Assembly (NCBI RefSeq): GCF_001983175.1
Contig: NZ_MNPW01000012.1
Span: forward strand, 1-64,000
DNA length: 64,000 bases
Source of the DNA: Pseudomonas cedrina subsp. cedrina
GTDB taxonomy: Bacteria > Pseudomonadota > Gammaproteobacteria > Pseudomonadales > Pseudomonadaceae
Direction of reading: 5' to 3'
In this document: in pieces, positions 36,786-48,518 of the stretch
How the letters are laid out: the number at the start of each line of letters is the position of its first letter
Numbering within the stretch: the stretch's first letter is position 1
Notes under the pieces: model-generated
What the model saw: only the letters and a program-made list of their open reading frames with translations
Database searches by the model: none
What the model was told of the DNA's origin: nothing
Made by a program: the position numbers and the translations under genes

Positions 36786-37547
36786 TTAAGACAGCACAAT
36801 CTCATAAGGCTCGCGCATGCGCTCCAGCAACACCTGGGCCAGCATCGGCGCCAAACCGATCTGCGGGTCACCGGCCAACTGGCTGGCATAGGCATGGGCA
36901 GCGTGGAGTTTGCGCGCCACGCTCCAGGTGTCCAGGCGCACCTTGCGCGCCCGGTGCCAGGGGATGAGCGCTGCTTCGCGGGCGGGCCAGTGCCAGGCCC
37001 GGATCGGCAGTTCATGCAGTTGCGCGCCCACCAGGTTGCAGGCGCTGGCACTGGCGCGACCGACACTGTCGTGGTCGTCATTGCCGTCGTTGCGCCAAGT
37101 GCTGAACACCACATCACCGGGCTGCAGGTAGCGCGCGATGAATTGACTCAGTGGCGCTTCCCGCGCGGCCAGGGCGTTATCGCAGAACCCGCCACGGATC
37201 CACTTCAGGCTGTGCAAGGGCATGCCGAGGCGGCGCAGGGCCTCGACGCTTTCCTGGGGGCGCACCACGCTCAAGCGGCTGGCCGGCCAGACACTGGAGC
37301 CGGGATGGCTGGCGCTGCCATCGGTGATGGAGATCAGTTTCAGCGGGTGTTCCAGCGTGCTGAGCAATTGCAGCAGGCCGCCACAGGCCAGGACCTCATC
37401 GCCGGGGTGGGGCGCGATGATGACCACGCGGGCGCCTGGGGGCACCAATGAGGAAGGGGTGATGGGGGGAATCTGCGCCAGTTGAGGGGCGCTGTTCCAG
37501 ATTTGCGCTGGGCCGCTACGGCCGTCGCTTAAGGAAGCAAGCTTCAT
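36786..37547 (-). CDS. PIG-L deacetylase family protein, altered active site
   Basis: 253-residue protein of the LmbE/PIG-L fold, from MKLASLSDGRSG; the upstream in-frame extension of 53 residues lacks family likeness. The metal motif, normally PHPDDE, reads VVIIAPHPGDEVLACGG near residue 45: the first aspartate, which serves as general base in MshB-type enzymes, is glycine. The downstream DVVFSTWRNDGNDDHDSVGR near residue 160 retains the histidine after paired aspartates. Activity as an N-acetyl hydrolase is therefore doubtful. It follows the glgX gene by about 215 bases, across a very strong hairpin, and is probably transcribed separately. Confidence 0.78.
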   Translation of the reverse strand: MKLASLSDGRSGPAQIWNSAPQLAQIPPITPSSLVPPGARVVIIAPHPGDEVLACGGLLQLLSTLEHPLKLISITDGSASHPGSSVWPASRLSVVRPQESVEALRRLGMPLHSLKWIRGGFCDNALAAREAPLSQFIARYLQPGDVVFSTWRNDGNDDHDSVGRASASACNLVGAQLHELPIRAWHWPAREAALIPWHRARKVRLDTWSVARKLHAAHAYASQLAGDPQIGLAPMLAQVLLERMREPYEIVLS

Positions 37548-37700
37548 GGGTGTCACATCCTTGTCGGTTAACACTGGGCCGTGTCGCGTGGGCGGCTCGA
37601 CTCGCTGGTATTCACCACAGGCTCCGCCGTAGTGGTTGCCTGCCGCTCCAACTCTGGAGTGCCGGCAAGGCATTCTCAGCATAGACAAGGATGCGGCCTT

Positions 37701-37745
37701 TGACATTCAGGCACGCCGTTTTTCAGACGGCGTGCCTGAATGTCA
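37701..37745. terminator. 19-base perfect inverted repeat between glgX and the PIG-L gene
   Basis: TGACATTCAGGCACGCCGT is followed, after a 7-base loop, by its exact reverse complement. It starts 18 bases beyond the glgX stop on the minus strand, and should form a very stable hairpin. No U-tract follows, so it may act as a stop, an RNA stability element or a protein site. Confidence 0.6.
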
Positions 37746-37763
37746 TTGCCATACTGCTTTATG

Positions 37764-39923
<2,160 letters not shown>

Positions 39924-40056
39924 GAATGTTGCTCCTGGAAGGGGAAAATCTTCGGGCCGAACGGGGCCCTGCCGACGGAAAGTCAGCTGATCGGTATCAA
40001 AAACAGAATCCCCTCCTGCCGACGGCGTCGGCAGGAGGGCTATGAAATAACGAGGG

Positions 40057-40338
40057 TCAGGGTTTGGGCTTTTTCGCCGCCGGCTTTTTAGCGGCCGGCG
40101 CCGGAGTCGGTTTGCTCGCAGGCGCAGGCTTGGCTTTTGCGGCAGGCGCTTTGGCGGCAGGCGACTTGGGCGCCGTCTTCGGCTTGGCCGCAGCCTTTGG
40201 CTTGCTTGGCGTAAGCGCTTCTGCTTCGGCCAGTTTGCGCGCCATCTCCCAGTGGCGAGCATCTTCACCATGGGGTTTGCCTTCAGATTCCCAGATCTGA
40301 TGCGCCAGCTCGCGTATGCGTTTGTCTTCAGTACTCAT
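40057..40338 (-). CDS. DUF2934 protein with Lys/Ala/Pro tail
   Basis: 93-residue protein. The N-terminal 40 residues are the DUF2934 motif (IRELAHQIWESEGKPHGEDA, HWEMARKLAEAE); the rest is a low-complexity tail of lysine, alanine and proline like that of histone H1. Function unknown; the basic tail could bind nucleic acid or the polymer machinery. GAGGAG seven bases before the ATG, rather than the GTG one codon earlier, is preferred. It sits between treY and glgX in the same operon, its usual Pseudomonas location. Confidence 0.88.
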   Translation of the reverse strand: MSTEDKRIRELAHQIWESEGKPHGEDARHWEMARKLAEAEALTPSKPKAAAKPKTAPKSPAAKAPAAKAKPAPASKPTPAPAAKKPAAKKPKP

Positions 40339-40361
40339 CACAATGCTCCTCGCAGAAATTT

Positions 40362-43112
40362 TCAGCTTTCTTGATCATCAGAATTGATAAAGACATTGAC
40401 CGGGAAATCCCCCAGGGCAGCGCTGATCGATAGCTCCTTGTCTGGTGTGACTGCGCCTGTGTGAAAAAGTCCCTTCCAGTTTTGGTTTGGCACGGCGAAC
40501 GGTAATTTGACCCGGGTATCGCCCCAAACCTGCGCATTGATCTGCGGATGCACACCGTTTTCAAGCAACTCATGCGACCAGCGCGGTACCACCACCAACA
40601 GGCGTTTGCCCTCATGTTCGCGACAGAATGCGACCACCCGTTCGGCGTGCTTGCCGACCACTTCCAGCGGTGTATAGGCACCGCTGCGGAACACCTCGGG
40701 GTGGGCCTTGCGCAGGGCCAGCACCTGGGCAATCAGCGCTTGCTTGATACGCCCGTCGCGCCAGTTGAACAGCAGCTCGCCCAGGTCCGGTGGCGTGTTC
40801 AGCGCCTGTTGCCGTGCGCTGAAATCCACTGGGCGGCGGTTGTCCGGGTCCACCAGGCTGAAGTCCCAGAACTCGTCGCCCTGGTACAGGTCCGGCACGC
40901 CCGGCACAGTGATGCGAAGCAAGGATTGCGCCAGGCCATTGAGCGCGCCGGCCGGCGCGATGGCCTGCGCGGCGTCGCCGATGGCGGTACGCAGCGCCTG
41001 GCCTTCGTCACTGAGCAACAACCGTGACAGGAAGGCCTCGACGCCCTGTTCGTAGGCCTCGTTGGGCGCGCTCCAGCTGCTCTGCAACTTGGCTTCGCGC
41101 AACGCCTTCTGTTGCCATTGCCACAGGCGCTGTTTATACCCGTCAAAGTCAGTGTCCTGGTCCAGCGGCCAGCTACCCAGCAACGCCTGGTAGAGGATCA
41201 GTTCATCGCCGGCCGACGGCGCGTTGGCATCGGTACGCAACGGCGCGGCGAGGGCGCGCCACTGTTCGACCTGCTCGACGTACCACGGCGCGCATTCACT
41301 GAGCACGGCCAGGCGTGCGCGGGTGTCTTCGCCGCGCTTGTGGTCATGGGTGGCGGTGGCCAGCAGGTTGTCCGGGAACGCCTGCAGGCGCTCGCTGTTG
41401 ACCTGATGAAACTCGGCCAATGGCGCGCTGAACTGCTCGGTACTGAAGCCAACGTCGTTGCGCGACAGCAAGACCGCCGAGCGATAGAACGCCGTGTCTT
41501 CCACCGCCTTGGCGGCGGCGGGCGAGGTCAGTTGCTGGAACCGCACGCAGGCATGCTTGAGGATCTTGCGCTCACGGCCCACCGGGCGATCGCGCCAAGG
41601 CTGGCCGCCGAGCCATTTCTCCAGGTGCTCGAGCACCGGCCAGTCGCCTTCGCTCAAGGTCGTGCGCGCGCCTTCCATGGCCTGGCGGAAGATCTTATCG
41701 TCGTCCGCGCTGCGGCCACGGGCGCTGATGTAAGTGCGGTACACCGGGAAGTGCACGATCAATTCCTGCAGAGCCCGGCGGATGGCGCCCAAGGTCATGT
41801 CGCGAGTCATCACATCGTCGCGCGCTACTTGCAGCAGGGCCTGGGCCACGCTTTCGAAATCGCCGCCGAGGGAGCCATTGAGGATCTGCTGACGCGCCAA
41901 CCGTGCTTCTTCGATGAACGCCGAAGGCCGTTCGCTGTGGCGGGTCCACAGCTCGGCCAACGGCGCAAAGCCGTTCGGGTCGTGTTGCAACAGCGACAGC
42001 TGGTTCATGAACTCATAGCCGGTGGTGCCATCCACTTTCCAGTCTTTGCGCAGGGTTTCGCCTTCGCCGAGGATTTTCTCGACGAAGATCGGCAAATGCC
42101 GCTGCGGCGACAACGAATCCACACGGCGGCGCAGCTTGCGGCAGTAACCGCGCGGGTCAGCCAGACCGTCGATATGGTCGATGCGCAGGCCATCCACCAG
42201 GCCTTCGCTGATCAGTTCGAAAATCTTGCCATGGGTGGCTTCGAACACGGCGCCGCGCTCGACTCGCAGGCCGCCCAGTTCGTTGACATCGAAGAAGCGC
42301 CGCCAGTTGATATCGTCGGCTGCGGTGCGCCAGCTCGCCAGGCGGTAGGCCTGTTGTTCAAGCAGTTGATGCAGGCGTTCGAAGCCCTCCGGCTGGCGGC
42401 CGTCGAACTCGGTCAGGCGCTGTTCGATGGCGGGCAGCACTTCGGTGGCGCGTTCCGCCAATGCCTGTTTGAGCCACGCCGCCTCATGGTAGGCGTCGTC
42501 CTGGTAGGCGAGGGCGCTGAACTGGTCGGCCAGGGGCTTGAGCGAGTCGCCAGTGCCCAGGATCGCTGCATAATCCCGTGGGCAGATCGGGAAACGGTGT
42601 TCGTAATGCTCGACGTAGAACGCACCGTGGCTGGCATCGAAATGCAAGGTCAGCGTGCCGTTCTGCAGGGCTTCGCCGTAGTCGCTGCCGAGGAACGGCA
42701 TCAGCAATTGGCCCTTGAGCAAGGGGTCGGGCGAATGCCACTGGATATCGAAGAACTCACTGTAGGGGCTCAACCGGCCCCACTCCAGCAGGTCCAGCCA
42801 CCAGGGATTATCGGCACCGCCCACGGCCATGTGGTTGGAGACGATATCGAGGATCAGCCCCATGTCGTGCTCACGCAGTGCCGCCACCAGGCGGCGCAAG
42901 GCGGCTTCGCCACCCAGCTCCAGGTTGACGGTGGTCGGGTCGACCACGTCGTAGCCGTGCATGGAACCGGCGCGGGCGCTGAGCAGCGGCGAGGCATACA
43001 GGTGGCTGATGCCGAGCTGGGCGAAATACGGCACCAGCGGCACCGCATCATCGAGGGTAAAACCTTTATGGAATTGCAGGCGCTGGGTAGCGCGCAGGGG
43101 CAGTGCTTTCAT
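40362..43112 (-). CDS. treY: Malto-oligosyltrehalose synthase TreY
   Basis: Cytoplasmic GH13 enzyme, 916 residues, converting the reducing-end alpha-1,4 link of malto-oligosaccharides to alpha,alpha-1,1. Early family motifs: LVPYFAQLGISHLYASPLLS, GSMHGYDVVDPTTVN and ILDIVSNHMAVGG (residues ~28-115). The catalytic aspartate is in DGLRIDHIDGLADPRGY near residue 315, with VEKILGEGE as the acid/base region. VPGVPDLYQGDEFWDFSLVD near residue 745 is a late TreY signature. Starts within the end of malQ by four bases; feeds TreZ, encoded two genes upstream. Confidence 0.95.
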   Translation of the reverse strand: MKALPLRATQRLQFHKGFTLDDAVPLVPYFAQLGISHLYASPLLSARAGSMHGYDVVDPTTVNLELGGEAALRRLVAALREHDMGLILDIVSNHMAVGGADNPWWLDLLEWGRLSPYSEFFDIQWHSPDPLLKGQLLMPFLGSDYGEALQNGTLTLHFDASHGAFYVEHYEHRFPICPRDYAAILGTGDSLKPLADQFSALAYQDDAYHEAAWLKQALAERATEVLPAIEQRLTEFDGRQPEGFERLHQLLEQQAYRLASWRTAADDINWRRFFDVNELGGLRVERGAVFEATHGKIFELISEGLVDGLRIDHIDGLADPRGYCRKLRRRVDSLSPQRHLPIFVEKILGEGETLRKDWKVDGTTGYEFMNQLSLLQHDPNGFAPLAELWTRHSERPSAFIEEARLARQQILNGSLGGDFESVAQALLQVARDDVMTRDMTLGAIRRALQELIVHFPVYRTYISARGRSADDDKIFRQAMEGARTTLSEGDWPVLEHLEKWLGGQPWRDRPVGRERKILKHACVRFQQLTSPAAAKAVEDTAFYRSAVLLSRNDVGFSTEQFSAPLAEFHQVNSERLQAFPDNLLATATHDHKRGEDTRARLAVLSECAPWYVEQVEQWRALAAPLRTDANAPSAGDELILYQALLGSWPLDQDTDFDGYKQRLWQWQQKALREAKLQSSWSAPNEAYEQGVEAFLSRLLLSDEGQALRTAIGDAAQAIAPAGALNGLAQSLLRITVPGVPDLYQGDEFWDFSLVDPDNRRPVDFSARQQALNTPPDLGELLFNWRDGRIKQALIAQVLALRKAHPEVFRSGAYTPLEVVGKHAERVVAFCREHEGKRLLVVVPRWSHELLENGVHPQINAQVWGDTRVKLPFAVPNQNWKGLFHTGAVTPDKELSISAALGDFPVNVFINSDDQES

Positions 43113-45193
43113 CGGTCACGCTCATAGGCTTGGTTACGCGCGACGGCCAGCAGCTCAAGGCGGCGGGCAGCGCCGGCATTGTCGAGCAGGCTGGAGGCCT
43201 CCCCCGGCAGGCGGCGGCGCCAATTGGGGTGAGTGTCGGTGGTGCCGGGCAGGTTGGCTTGTTCCTCGATGCCCAGCGCATCTTCCAGCGGCAGCAACAC
43301 CAGCGGTGCACGGGTGTGGCCGAGGTAACGCACGCTGGCGTCGATCATGTGGTCGGTTTCATTGCGGATTTCTTCGACGAAGTTCTGCGGGTCCTGGCTC
43401 AAGGCCTGGCGCAGCGCCTGGCGCTCGCGCAGGCGGTGCTCACTCCATTGCTCCACGGTGGGCGCATCGATCAGGCCGAGCTGGACGTTCCAGTCGATAT
43501 CGCGGCTGTGCCACCAACCGTTGAGCGTCGGCAGGTCGTGGGTGCTGGTGGTGGCCAGCGCATTGTCGGGCCAGTCGAGGATCGGCTTGAACCGGCCTTC
43601 GTGGTCTTGCTCGAACAGCAACACACGCATGCCAAGGATCGAGCGGGCGATGAGCTTTTCACGCAGGCCATCCGGCACGGTGCCCAGGTCTTCGCCGAGC
43701 ACAATGGCCTGGTGGCGGTGCGATTCCAGCGCGAGCAGGCGCAGCAGGTCATCCACCGGGAAATACAGGTACGCGCCGTCCTGCGGCGAGGCGTCCATGG
43801 GCATCACCCACAGGCGCTGCAAGCCCATCACATGGTCGATACGCAGGCCGCCGGCATGGGCGAAGTTGGCGCGCAGCATTTCGATGAACGCGCGAAAGCC
43901 GTTGCGCTTGAGGCCTTCGGGGGAGAAAGCGGAAATGCCCCAGCCTTGGCCGGCACGGTTGAGGATGTCGGGTGGCGCGCCCACGGTCAGGTCGGCGAGC
44001 AATTCATCCTGGCGGCTCCAGGCCTGGCTGCCGCCGCCGTCGGCGCCCACGGCCAGGTCGGCGATCAGACCGACGCCCATGCCGCTGCCGCGCGCGGCTT
44101 GTTGCGCGCGCTCCAGACAGCGGGCGATCAGCCATTGACTGAAGGCGTAGTAACCGATTTCATCGGGGTTTTCTTCGGCGAACCTGGCCAGTGCCGGGCT
44201 CTGCGGGCTACGCCACTCCCCGGGCCAGTGGCGCCAGTCGAGGCTTTCACCGGCGGCGGCACGCGCCGCTTGTACGGCTTCGAAACGGCAATGGTTTTCC
44301 AAGGCTTCGCCACCGGCCTGGCGGAAGCTCAGGAAATCGGCATGTTGCGGGTGATGGCCGTGGCGGAAGTCTTCATACAGTGCGCGCAACAGGCGCTGCT
44401 TGGCGTTGGCGGCGGTAGGCCAGTCGATCAGGCTGTGCTGCTCCAGGTCGTGCAGCTCATCGGTCAGGCCGATGGCTTCGATGGCGTTGCGCACTTCGCG
44501 CTCGCCCAGGATGCAGCCCGGCGAGGCGTACAAGCTGTTGAGGAATAACCGACTCGAGGGCGAATACGGGCTGAAGCGCCCGGTGTCGGCGCTGAACATC
44601 GCGTGCATCGGGCTGATCGCCAGGGCATCCGCGCCGCGCTCGGCGGCCGAGCGCGCCAGGTGTTCCAGCGCCAGGGTGTCGCCAAAGCCGCCATCGCCCA
44701 GGCGGCGCAGGGCATAGAGCTGGGCGCTGAGGCCCCAGGCACGCGCGGGTTGGGTGTCGACGGCTTCGGCCACGCTGTAGCAGTGGGCAGGCGCGACGGC
44801 GAGGGTGAAGGTCTGGTCGGCGATATGCACCTGGTGATAGCCCAGGGCGATAATGCCGGGCAGGACGGCGTCGCCATCGAGCCGCAGTTCCAGGGTTTCG
44901 CCATTCTCAAGGCTGACTCGGCACAGCGTGTCGGGTTCGAAGTAACGCGCCAGGTCCAGGCTTTCGCCGCTGTCGATGGTCATCAAGGGTGGCAGGACTT
45001 TGTTCTGCTGTTCCTGCTCCAGTTCGTGCAGGCTGGCGTCGATCTCGGCGTCAGTGTCGGCCGGGTGGCCCAGGCCTTTGAGAACGGCGCGCAGGGCGTC
45101 GGGTTTCACTCGTTGCGGGCGGCCGTTTGCGTCGATCCAATCGACGGCCAGTCCCGCTCGGCTGGCGAGGATTTCCAGGTTCGCTTCGCTCAA
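43109..45193 (-). CDS. malQ: 4-alpha-glucanotransferase MalQ
   Basis: Cytoplasmic GH77 disproportionating enzyme, 694 residues, moving maltosyl and longer units between glucans. Family regions: WGLSAQLYALRRLGDGGFGD and FSPYSPSSRLFLNSLYASPG in the first half, the nucleophile aspartate in GGLRIDHVMGLQRLWV near residue 455, acid/base glutamate in IVLGEDLGTVPDGLREK near residue 505, and STHDLPTLNGWW. It overlaps treZ upstream and treY downstream by four bases each, so it is coupled to both. It would recycle short oligomers unfit for TreY. Confidence 0.95.
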   Translation of the reverse strand: MSEANLEILASRAGLAVDWIDANGRPQRVKPDALRAVLKGLGHPADTDAEIDASLHELEQEQQNKVLPPLMTIDSGESLDLARYFEPDTLCRVSLENGETLELRLDGDAVLPGIIALGYHQVHIADQTFTLAVAPAHCYSVAEAVDTQPARAWGLSAQLYALRRLGDGGFGDTLALEHLARSAAERGADALAISPMHAMFSADTGRFSPYSPSSRLFLNSLYASPGCILGEREVRNAIEAIGLTDELHDLEQHSLIDWPTAANAKQRLLRALYEDFRHGHHPQHADFLSFRQAGGEALENHCRFEAVQAARAAAGESLDWRHWPGEWRSPQSPALARFAEENPDEIGYYAFSQWLIARCLERAQQAARGSGMGVGLIADLAVGADGGGSQAWSRQDELLADLTVGAPPDILNRAGQGWGISAFSPEGLKRNGFRAFIEMLRANFAHAGGLRIDHVMGLQRLWVMPMDASPQDGAYLYFPVDDLLRLLALESHRHQAIVLGEDLGTVPDGLREKLIARSILGMRVLLFEQDHEGRFKPILDWPDNALATTSTHDLPTLNGWWHSRDIDWNVQLGLIDAPTVEQWSEHRLRERQALRQALSQDPQNFVEEIRNETDHMIDASVRYLGHTRAPLVLLPLEDALGIEEQANLPGTTDTHPNWRRRLPGEASSLLDNAGAARRLELLAVARNQAYERDR

Positions 45194-46941
45194 GGGTGTT
45201 CTCCAACAGGGAATAAAGTAACGCGGGCGCTGAAAGGCGGCAGGTGTGCGCCATCGTTGACAGGCGTTTCGAACAGGACATGTTGCGTCGCGGGACGATC
45301 CAGGGGCGTAGCGCTGAGGTTCAGATCAATCTGCAACAGGCTGCCGTTGCCCAGGCGCCAGCGCGCACTGACCGCGCCGTCGGCCAGCACCTCGGCGCCC
45401 AATGTGGTGCTGCCAGGCAGGTGCGGCACGATGTGCTGGTGGCGCAGGCTCAGCAGGTGGCGGTAGAGCTGGGTGTGCTCGTTCTCGGTAAAAGTAGGCG
45501 TGGTCTGCAGGAACGTCGCCAAGGCATTCGGATCGGGGATGCGCTCGCGTCGCTGCGGGTCCTTGAAGGCGGCGAAATCCGCAAATTCATTGCGCCGGCC
45601 TTCACGCACCGCTTCGGCCAGTTCGCCATGGTGGTCGGTGAAAAACAGGAAAGGCTCGCCGGAGTTGGATTCATCGCCCATGAACATCAGCGGAATCATC
45701 GGCGACAACAGCAGCAGGGCGGTCGCCGCCTGCAAGGCCTGGGGCGGGCAGAGCTGGTGCAGGCGCTCGCCCAGGGCCCGATTGCCGATCTGGTCATGGT
45801 TCTGCAGGAACGCCACAAAGGCGCTCGGTGGCAGGTGCCCACTGGGTTCGCCACGCTCATGGCCATGTCGCGTGGTGTGACCCTGGTAGATGAAACCTTC
45901 GCCCAGGCAACGTGCAAGCTTGGCCGTAGGCTCCTCGGCAAAATCGCTGTAGTACGCGTCGGTCTCGCCGGTCAGCAACACATGCATGACATTGTGGAAG
46001 TCGTCATTCCATTGCGCGTCGAAGTCCCGATCGTCCTGCAGCAGGCTGGCCTGATTAAGCTCGTTTTCCAGCATCAGCCACACGTGTCGGCCGGCGTCCA
46101 CTTGCTCGCGGACCCGGTGGGCCAGCTCCCTGAGAAAGTCCGGGTTGTCGATGGCATGCACCGCGTCCAGGCGCAGGCCGTCGAAGCGGTATTCAAGCAG
46201 CCACATGAGCGCGTTATCGAGGAAGAAATCCCGAACCTGGCGACGATTGAAGTCGATACCGGCGCCCCACGGGGTGTGCACGTCTTCCTGGAAGAAACCC
46301 TTGGCGTACTGGCCCAGGTAATTGCCATCGGGGCCGAAGTGGTTGTAGACCACGTCAAGGATCACCGCCAGGCCATGCTCATGGGCGCTGTCGATCAGGT
46401 GCTTGAGCTGTTCGGGCGTACCGTAGGAGGCTTGGGGGGCGTAGGGCAGGACCCCGTCATAGCCCCAGTTGCGCTCACCGGGAAATTGCGCCAAAGGCAT
46501 CAATTCGATCGCGGTGACGCCCAGCTCGGCCAGGCGTGGCAGGTGCTTCTCGACGCCGGCGTAGCCACCCATCGCGCCGACATGCAGCTCATAGATGACC
46601 GCTTCGTGCCATGGGCGGCCTTGCCAATGAGCGTTGCGCCACTGGTAGGCGAGCGGGTCGACCACCACGCTCCAACCATGCACGTCCGAGGCCTGGGCCC
46701 GGGACGCCGGATCGGGGACATCTTTTTCCCCGTCGATATTGAAGCGGTAGCGCGTGCCCGCCGGGCACGCTATTTCGGTTTCAAACCAGCCTTCTGCCTG
46801 CGGCAGCATGGCGACCGATTTGCCCCCTTCCAATTCAACGCTGACATAAAACGCATCTGGCGCCCACAAGGCGAAACGCGTGTGTTGCGCGTCCAGCATG
46901 ATTGCGCCGTGGGGCCAGGTTTCCAGAGTCCGTAAAGGCAT
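45190..46941 (-). CDS. treZ: Malto-oligosyltrehalose trehalohydrolase TreZ
   Basis: Cytoplasmic GH13 enzyme, 583 residues, releasing trehalose from maltooligosyl trehalose. An N-terminal beta domain (FALWAPDAFYVSVELEGGK) precedes the barrel. Conserved regions: GVTAIELMPLAQFPGERNWG, ILDVVYNHFGPDGNYLGQY, the nucleophile aspartate in YRFDGLRLDAVHAI near residue 250, acid/base glutamate in VWLMLENELNQ, and AFLQNHDQIGNRALGER. Located 20 bases after glgA and overlapping malQ, so synthesis, remodelling and trehalose release are in one transcript. Confidence 0.95.
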   Translation of the reverse strand: MPLRTLETWPHGAIMLDAQHTRFALWAPDAFYVSVELEGGKSVAMLPQAEGWFETEIACPAGTRYRFNIDGEKDVPDPASRAQASDVHGWSVVVDPLAYQWRNAHWQGRPWHEAVIYELHVGAMGGYAGVEKHLPRLAELGVTAIELMPLAQFPGERNWGYDGVLPYAPQASYGTPEQLKHLIDSAHEHGLAVILDVVYNHFGPDGNYLGQYAKGFFQEDVHTPWGAGIDFNRRQVRDFFLDNALMWLLEYRFDGLRLDAVHAIDNPDFLRELAHRVREQVDAGRHVWLMLENELNQASLLQDDRDFDAQWNDDFHNVMHVLLTGETDAYYSDFAEEPTAKLARCLGEGFIYQGHTTRHGHERGEPSGHLPPSAFVAFLQNHDQIGNRALGERLHQLCPPQALQAATALLLLSPMIPLMFMGDESNSGEPFLFFTDHHGELAEAVREGRRNEFADFAAFKDPQRRERIPDPNALATFLQTTPTFTENEHTQLYRHLLSLRHQHIVPHLPGSTTLGAEVLADGAVSARWRLGNGSLLQIDLNLSATPLDRPATQHVLFETPVNDGAHLPPFSARVTLFPVGEHP

Positions 46942-46961
46942 CTATAAAAACCTCTCTTTGA

Positions 46962-48518
46962 TTATTTGACTGATTTCCCCAAGGCCTTGGCGACCAGCTG
47001 CTCGTACAGTTCGGCGTAGGGTTCCACCGCCTGGCTCCAGTTGAAGGGCCGCGTCATCGCCCGGCAACGCATGGCGTTGAGCAGGTCAGGGAAGGCGAAC
47101 ACCTTGAACGCACGGCTCAGGGCTTCCTTGTAGCTGTCGACGGTGGACTCATTGAACAGAAAGCCCGTCACGCCGTTTTCGATGGTATCGGCCAAGCCGC
47201 CGGTGTTGCGTGCAACCGGCAGCGAACCGAAGCGCTGGGCGTACATCTGGCTCAGGCCGCAGGGCTCGTAGCGCGACGGCATCAACAGGAAGTCACTGCC
47301 GGCGAACATGCGACGGGCATCGGTCTCGTTGAAGCCGATGCGCACGCCGATCTGGCCTGGGAAGCGCAGCGCCAGTTCACGCATGGCGTTTTCTTCCTCG
47401 GGCTCGCCGCGACCGATAATCGCGATCTGCCCACCTTGTTCGACGATAAAGCTGGCAACGGCTTCGGTGAGGTCCAGGCCTTTCTGGAACACCAGGCGCG
47501 ACACCACGGCGAACAGCGGGCCGGTGGACTCACTCAAGCCGAACAGCTCGCGCACTTGCGCGGCGTTGATGGCCTTGCCTTCCCAGTCGCCCACGTTGAA
47601 ATTGTGAGCCAGGTGCGGGTCAGTCGAGGTTTCCCAGCTGTCTTCGATGCCGTTGGGGATGCCGCTGAGCAAGCCTTGCTGGGTCTTGCTGGCCAGGAAG
47701 CCGTCAAGGCCGCAGCCGAATTCCGGGGTAGTGATTTCCTGGGCGTACGTGGCGCTCACCGTGGTGATGTGGCTGGAGTAGGCCATACCGGCCTTGAGGA
47801 ACGACATCTTGCCGTAGAACTCCATGCCTTCCTGTTGCAAGGCATGGGGCGGGATGCCCAGCTCAGGGGTGCAGCCCAGGCTGACCACGCCCTGGTACGC
47901 CAGGTTGTGGATGGTGAACAGCGTCGGGGTGCGTGAGCCACGCCAGTGCATGTACGCCGGCGCCAGGCCAGCGGGCCAGTCGTGGGCGTGCACCAGGTCC
48001 GGGCACCAGTGGATTTGCGCCAGGTTGGCGGCCATGTCGGCGGCGGCCAGGCCCAGGCGGGCGAAACGAATATGGTTGTCCGGCCAGTCGCGGCCGTTGT
48101 TGGCGCCGTAAGGGGTGCCTTCGCGCTCGTAGAGTTCAGGGCAGATCAGCACATAGATGACCAGGCCGTCCTTGAGGTCCATGCGCCCGATCTTGCACGG
48201 CGGCAGCGCGGCGTGGCCACCCAGCTCGCCGATGATGTGAATCGGGTTGTCGCTTTCCATCACCTGCGGGTAGCCGGGGATCAACACGCGCACATCGTGC
48301 AAGTGAGCCATGGCGCGGGGCAGGGCCGCCGACACATCGCCCAGGCCGCCGGTTTTCACCAGGTCGGCAAACTCGGAGGTAACAAACAGCACCTTCTTTC
48401 GATTGGGGTTATGACTGGACACCGGCCGCACCGTATTGAGGTCGACTACTAAAGAGGTCGACCCGCCAACTGGCTGACTAACACGCTCTCCCTGAATACT
48501 TGCTGCGGCACTGATCAT
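46962..48518 (-). CDS. glgA: Glycogen synthase GlgA
   Basis: Cytoplasmic GT5 enzyme, 518 residues, extending alpha-1,4-glucan with ADP-glucose. Preceded by GGAGAG, the chosen ATG (MISAAASIQGERV) is four codons inside a longer frame. The N-terminal substrate loop is LVKTGGLGDVSAALPRAMA near residue 55; VHAHDWPAGLAPAYMHW and LFTIHNLAYQGVVSLG follow. The C-terminal domain has VVSRLVFQKGLDL and the E-x7-E region MPSRYEPCGLSQMYAQRFGS. It is the first gene of the operon. The ~400 bases before it contain the promoter, which I cannot place exactly. Confidence 0.94.
   Translation of the reverse strand: MISAAASIQGERVSQPVGGSTSLVVDLNTVRPVSSHNPNRKKVLFVTSEFADLVKTGGLGDVSAALPRAMAHLHDVRVLIPGYPQVMESDNPIHIIGELGGHAALPPCKIGRMDLKDGLVIYVLICPELYEREGTPYGANNGRDWPDNHIRFARLGLAAADMAANLAQIHWCPDLVHAHDWPAGLAPAYMHWRGSRTPTLFTIHNLAYQGVVSLGCTPELGIPPHALQQEGMEFYGKMSFLKAGMAYSSHITTVSATYAQEITTPEFGCGLDGFLASKTQQGLLSGIPNGIEDSWETSTDPHLAHNFNVGDWEGKAINAAQVRELFGLSESTGPLFAVVSRLVFQKGLDLTEAVASFIVEQGGQIAIIGRGEPEEENAMRELALRFPGQIGVRIGFNETDARRMFAGSDFLLMPSRYEPCGLSQMYAQRFGSLPVARNTGGLADTIENGVTGFLFNESTVDSYKEALSRAFKVFAFPDLLNAMRCRAMTRPFNWSQAVEPYAELYEQLVAKALGKSVK

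Noticed and set aside
41112..43127. 671-codon frame antisense to treY
   Set aside because: Low-complexity Gln/Val/Ala composition typical of shadow frames in GC-rich DNA; treY motifs lie on the other strand.
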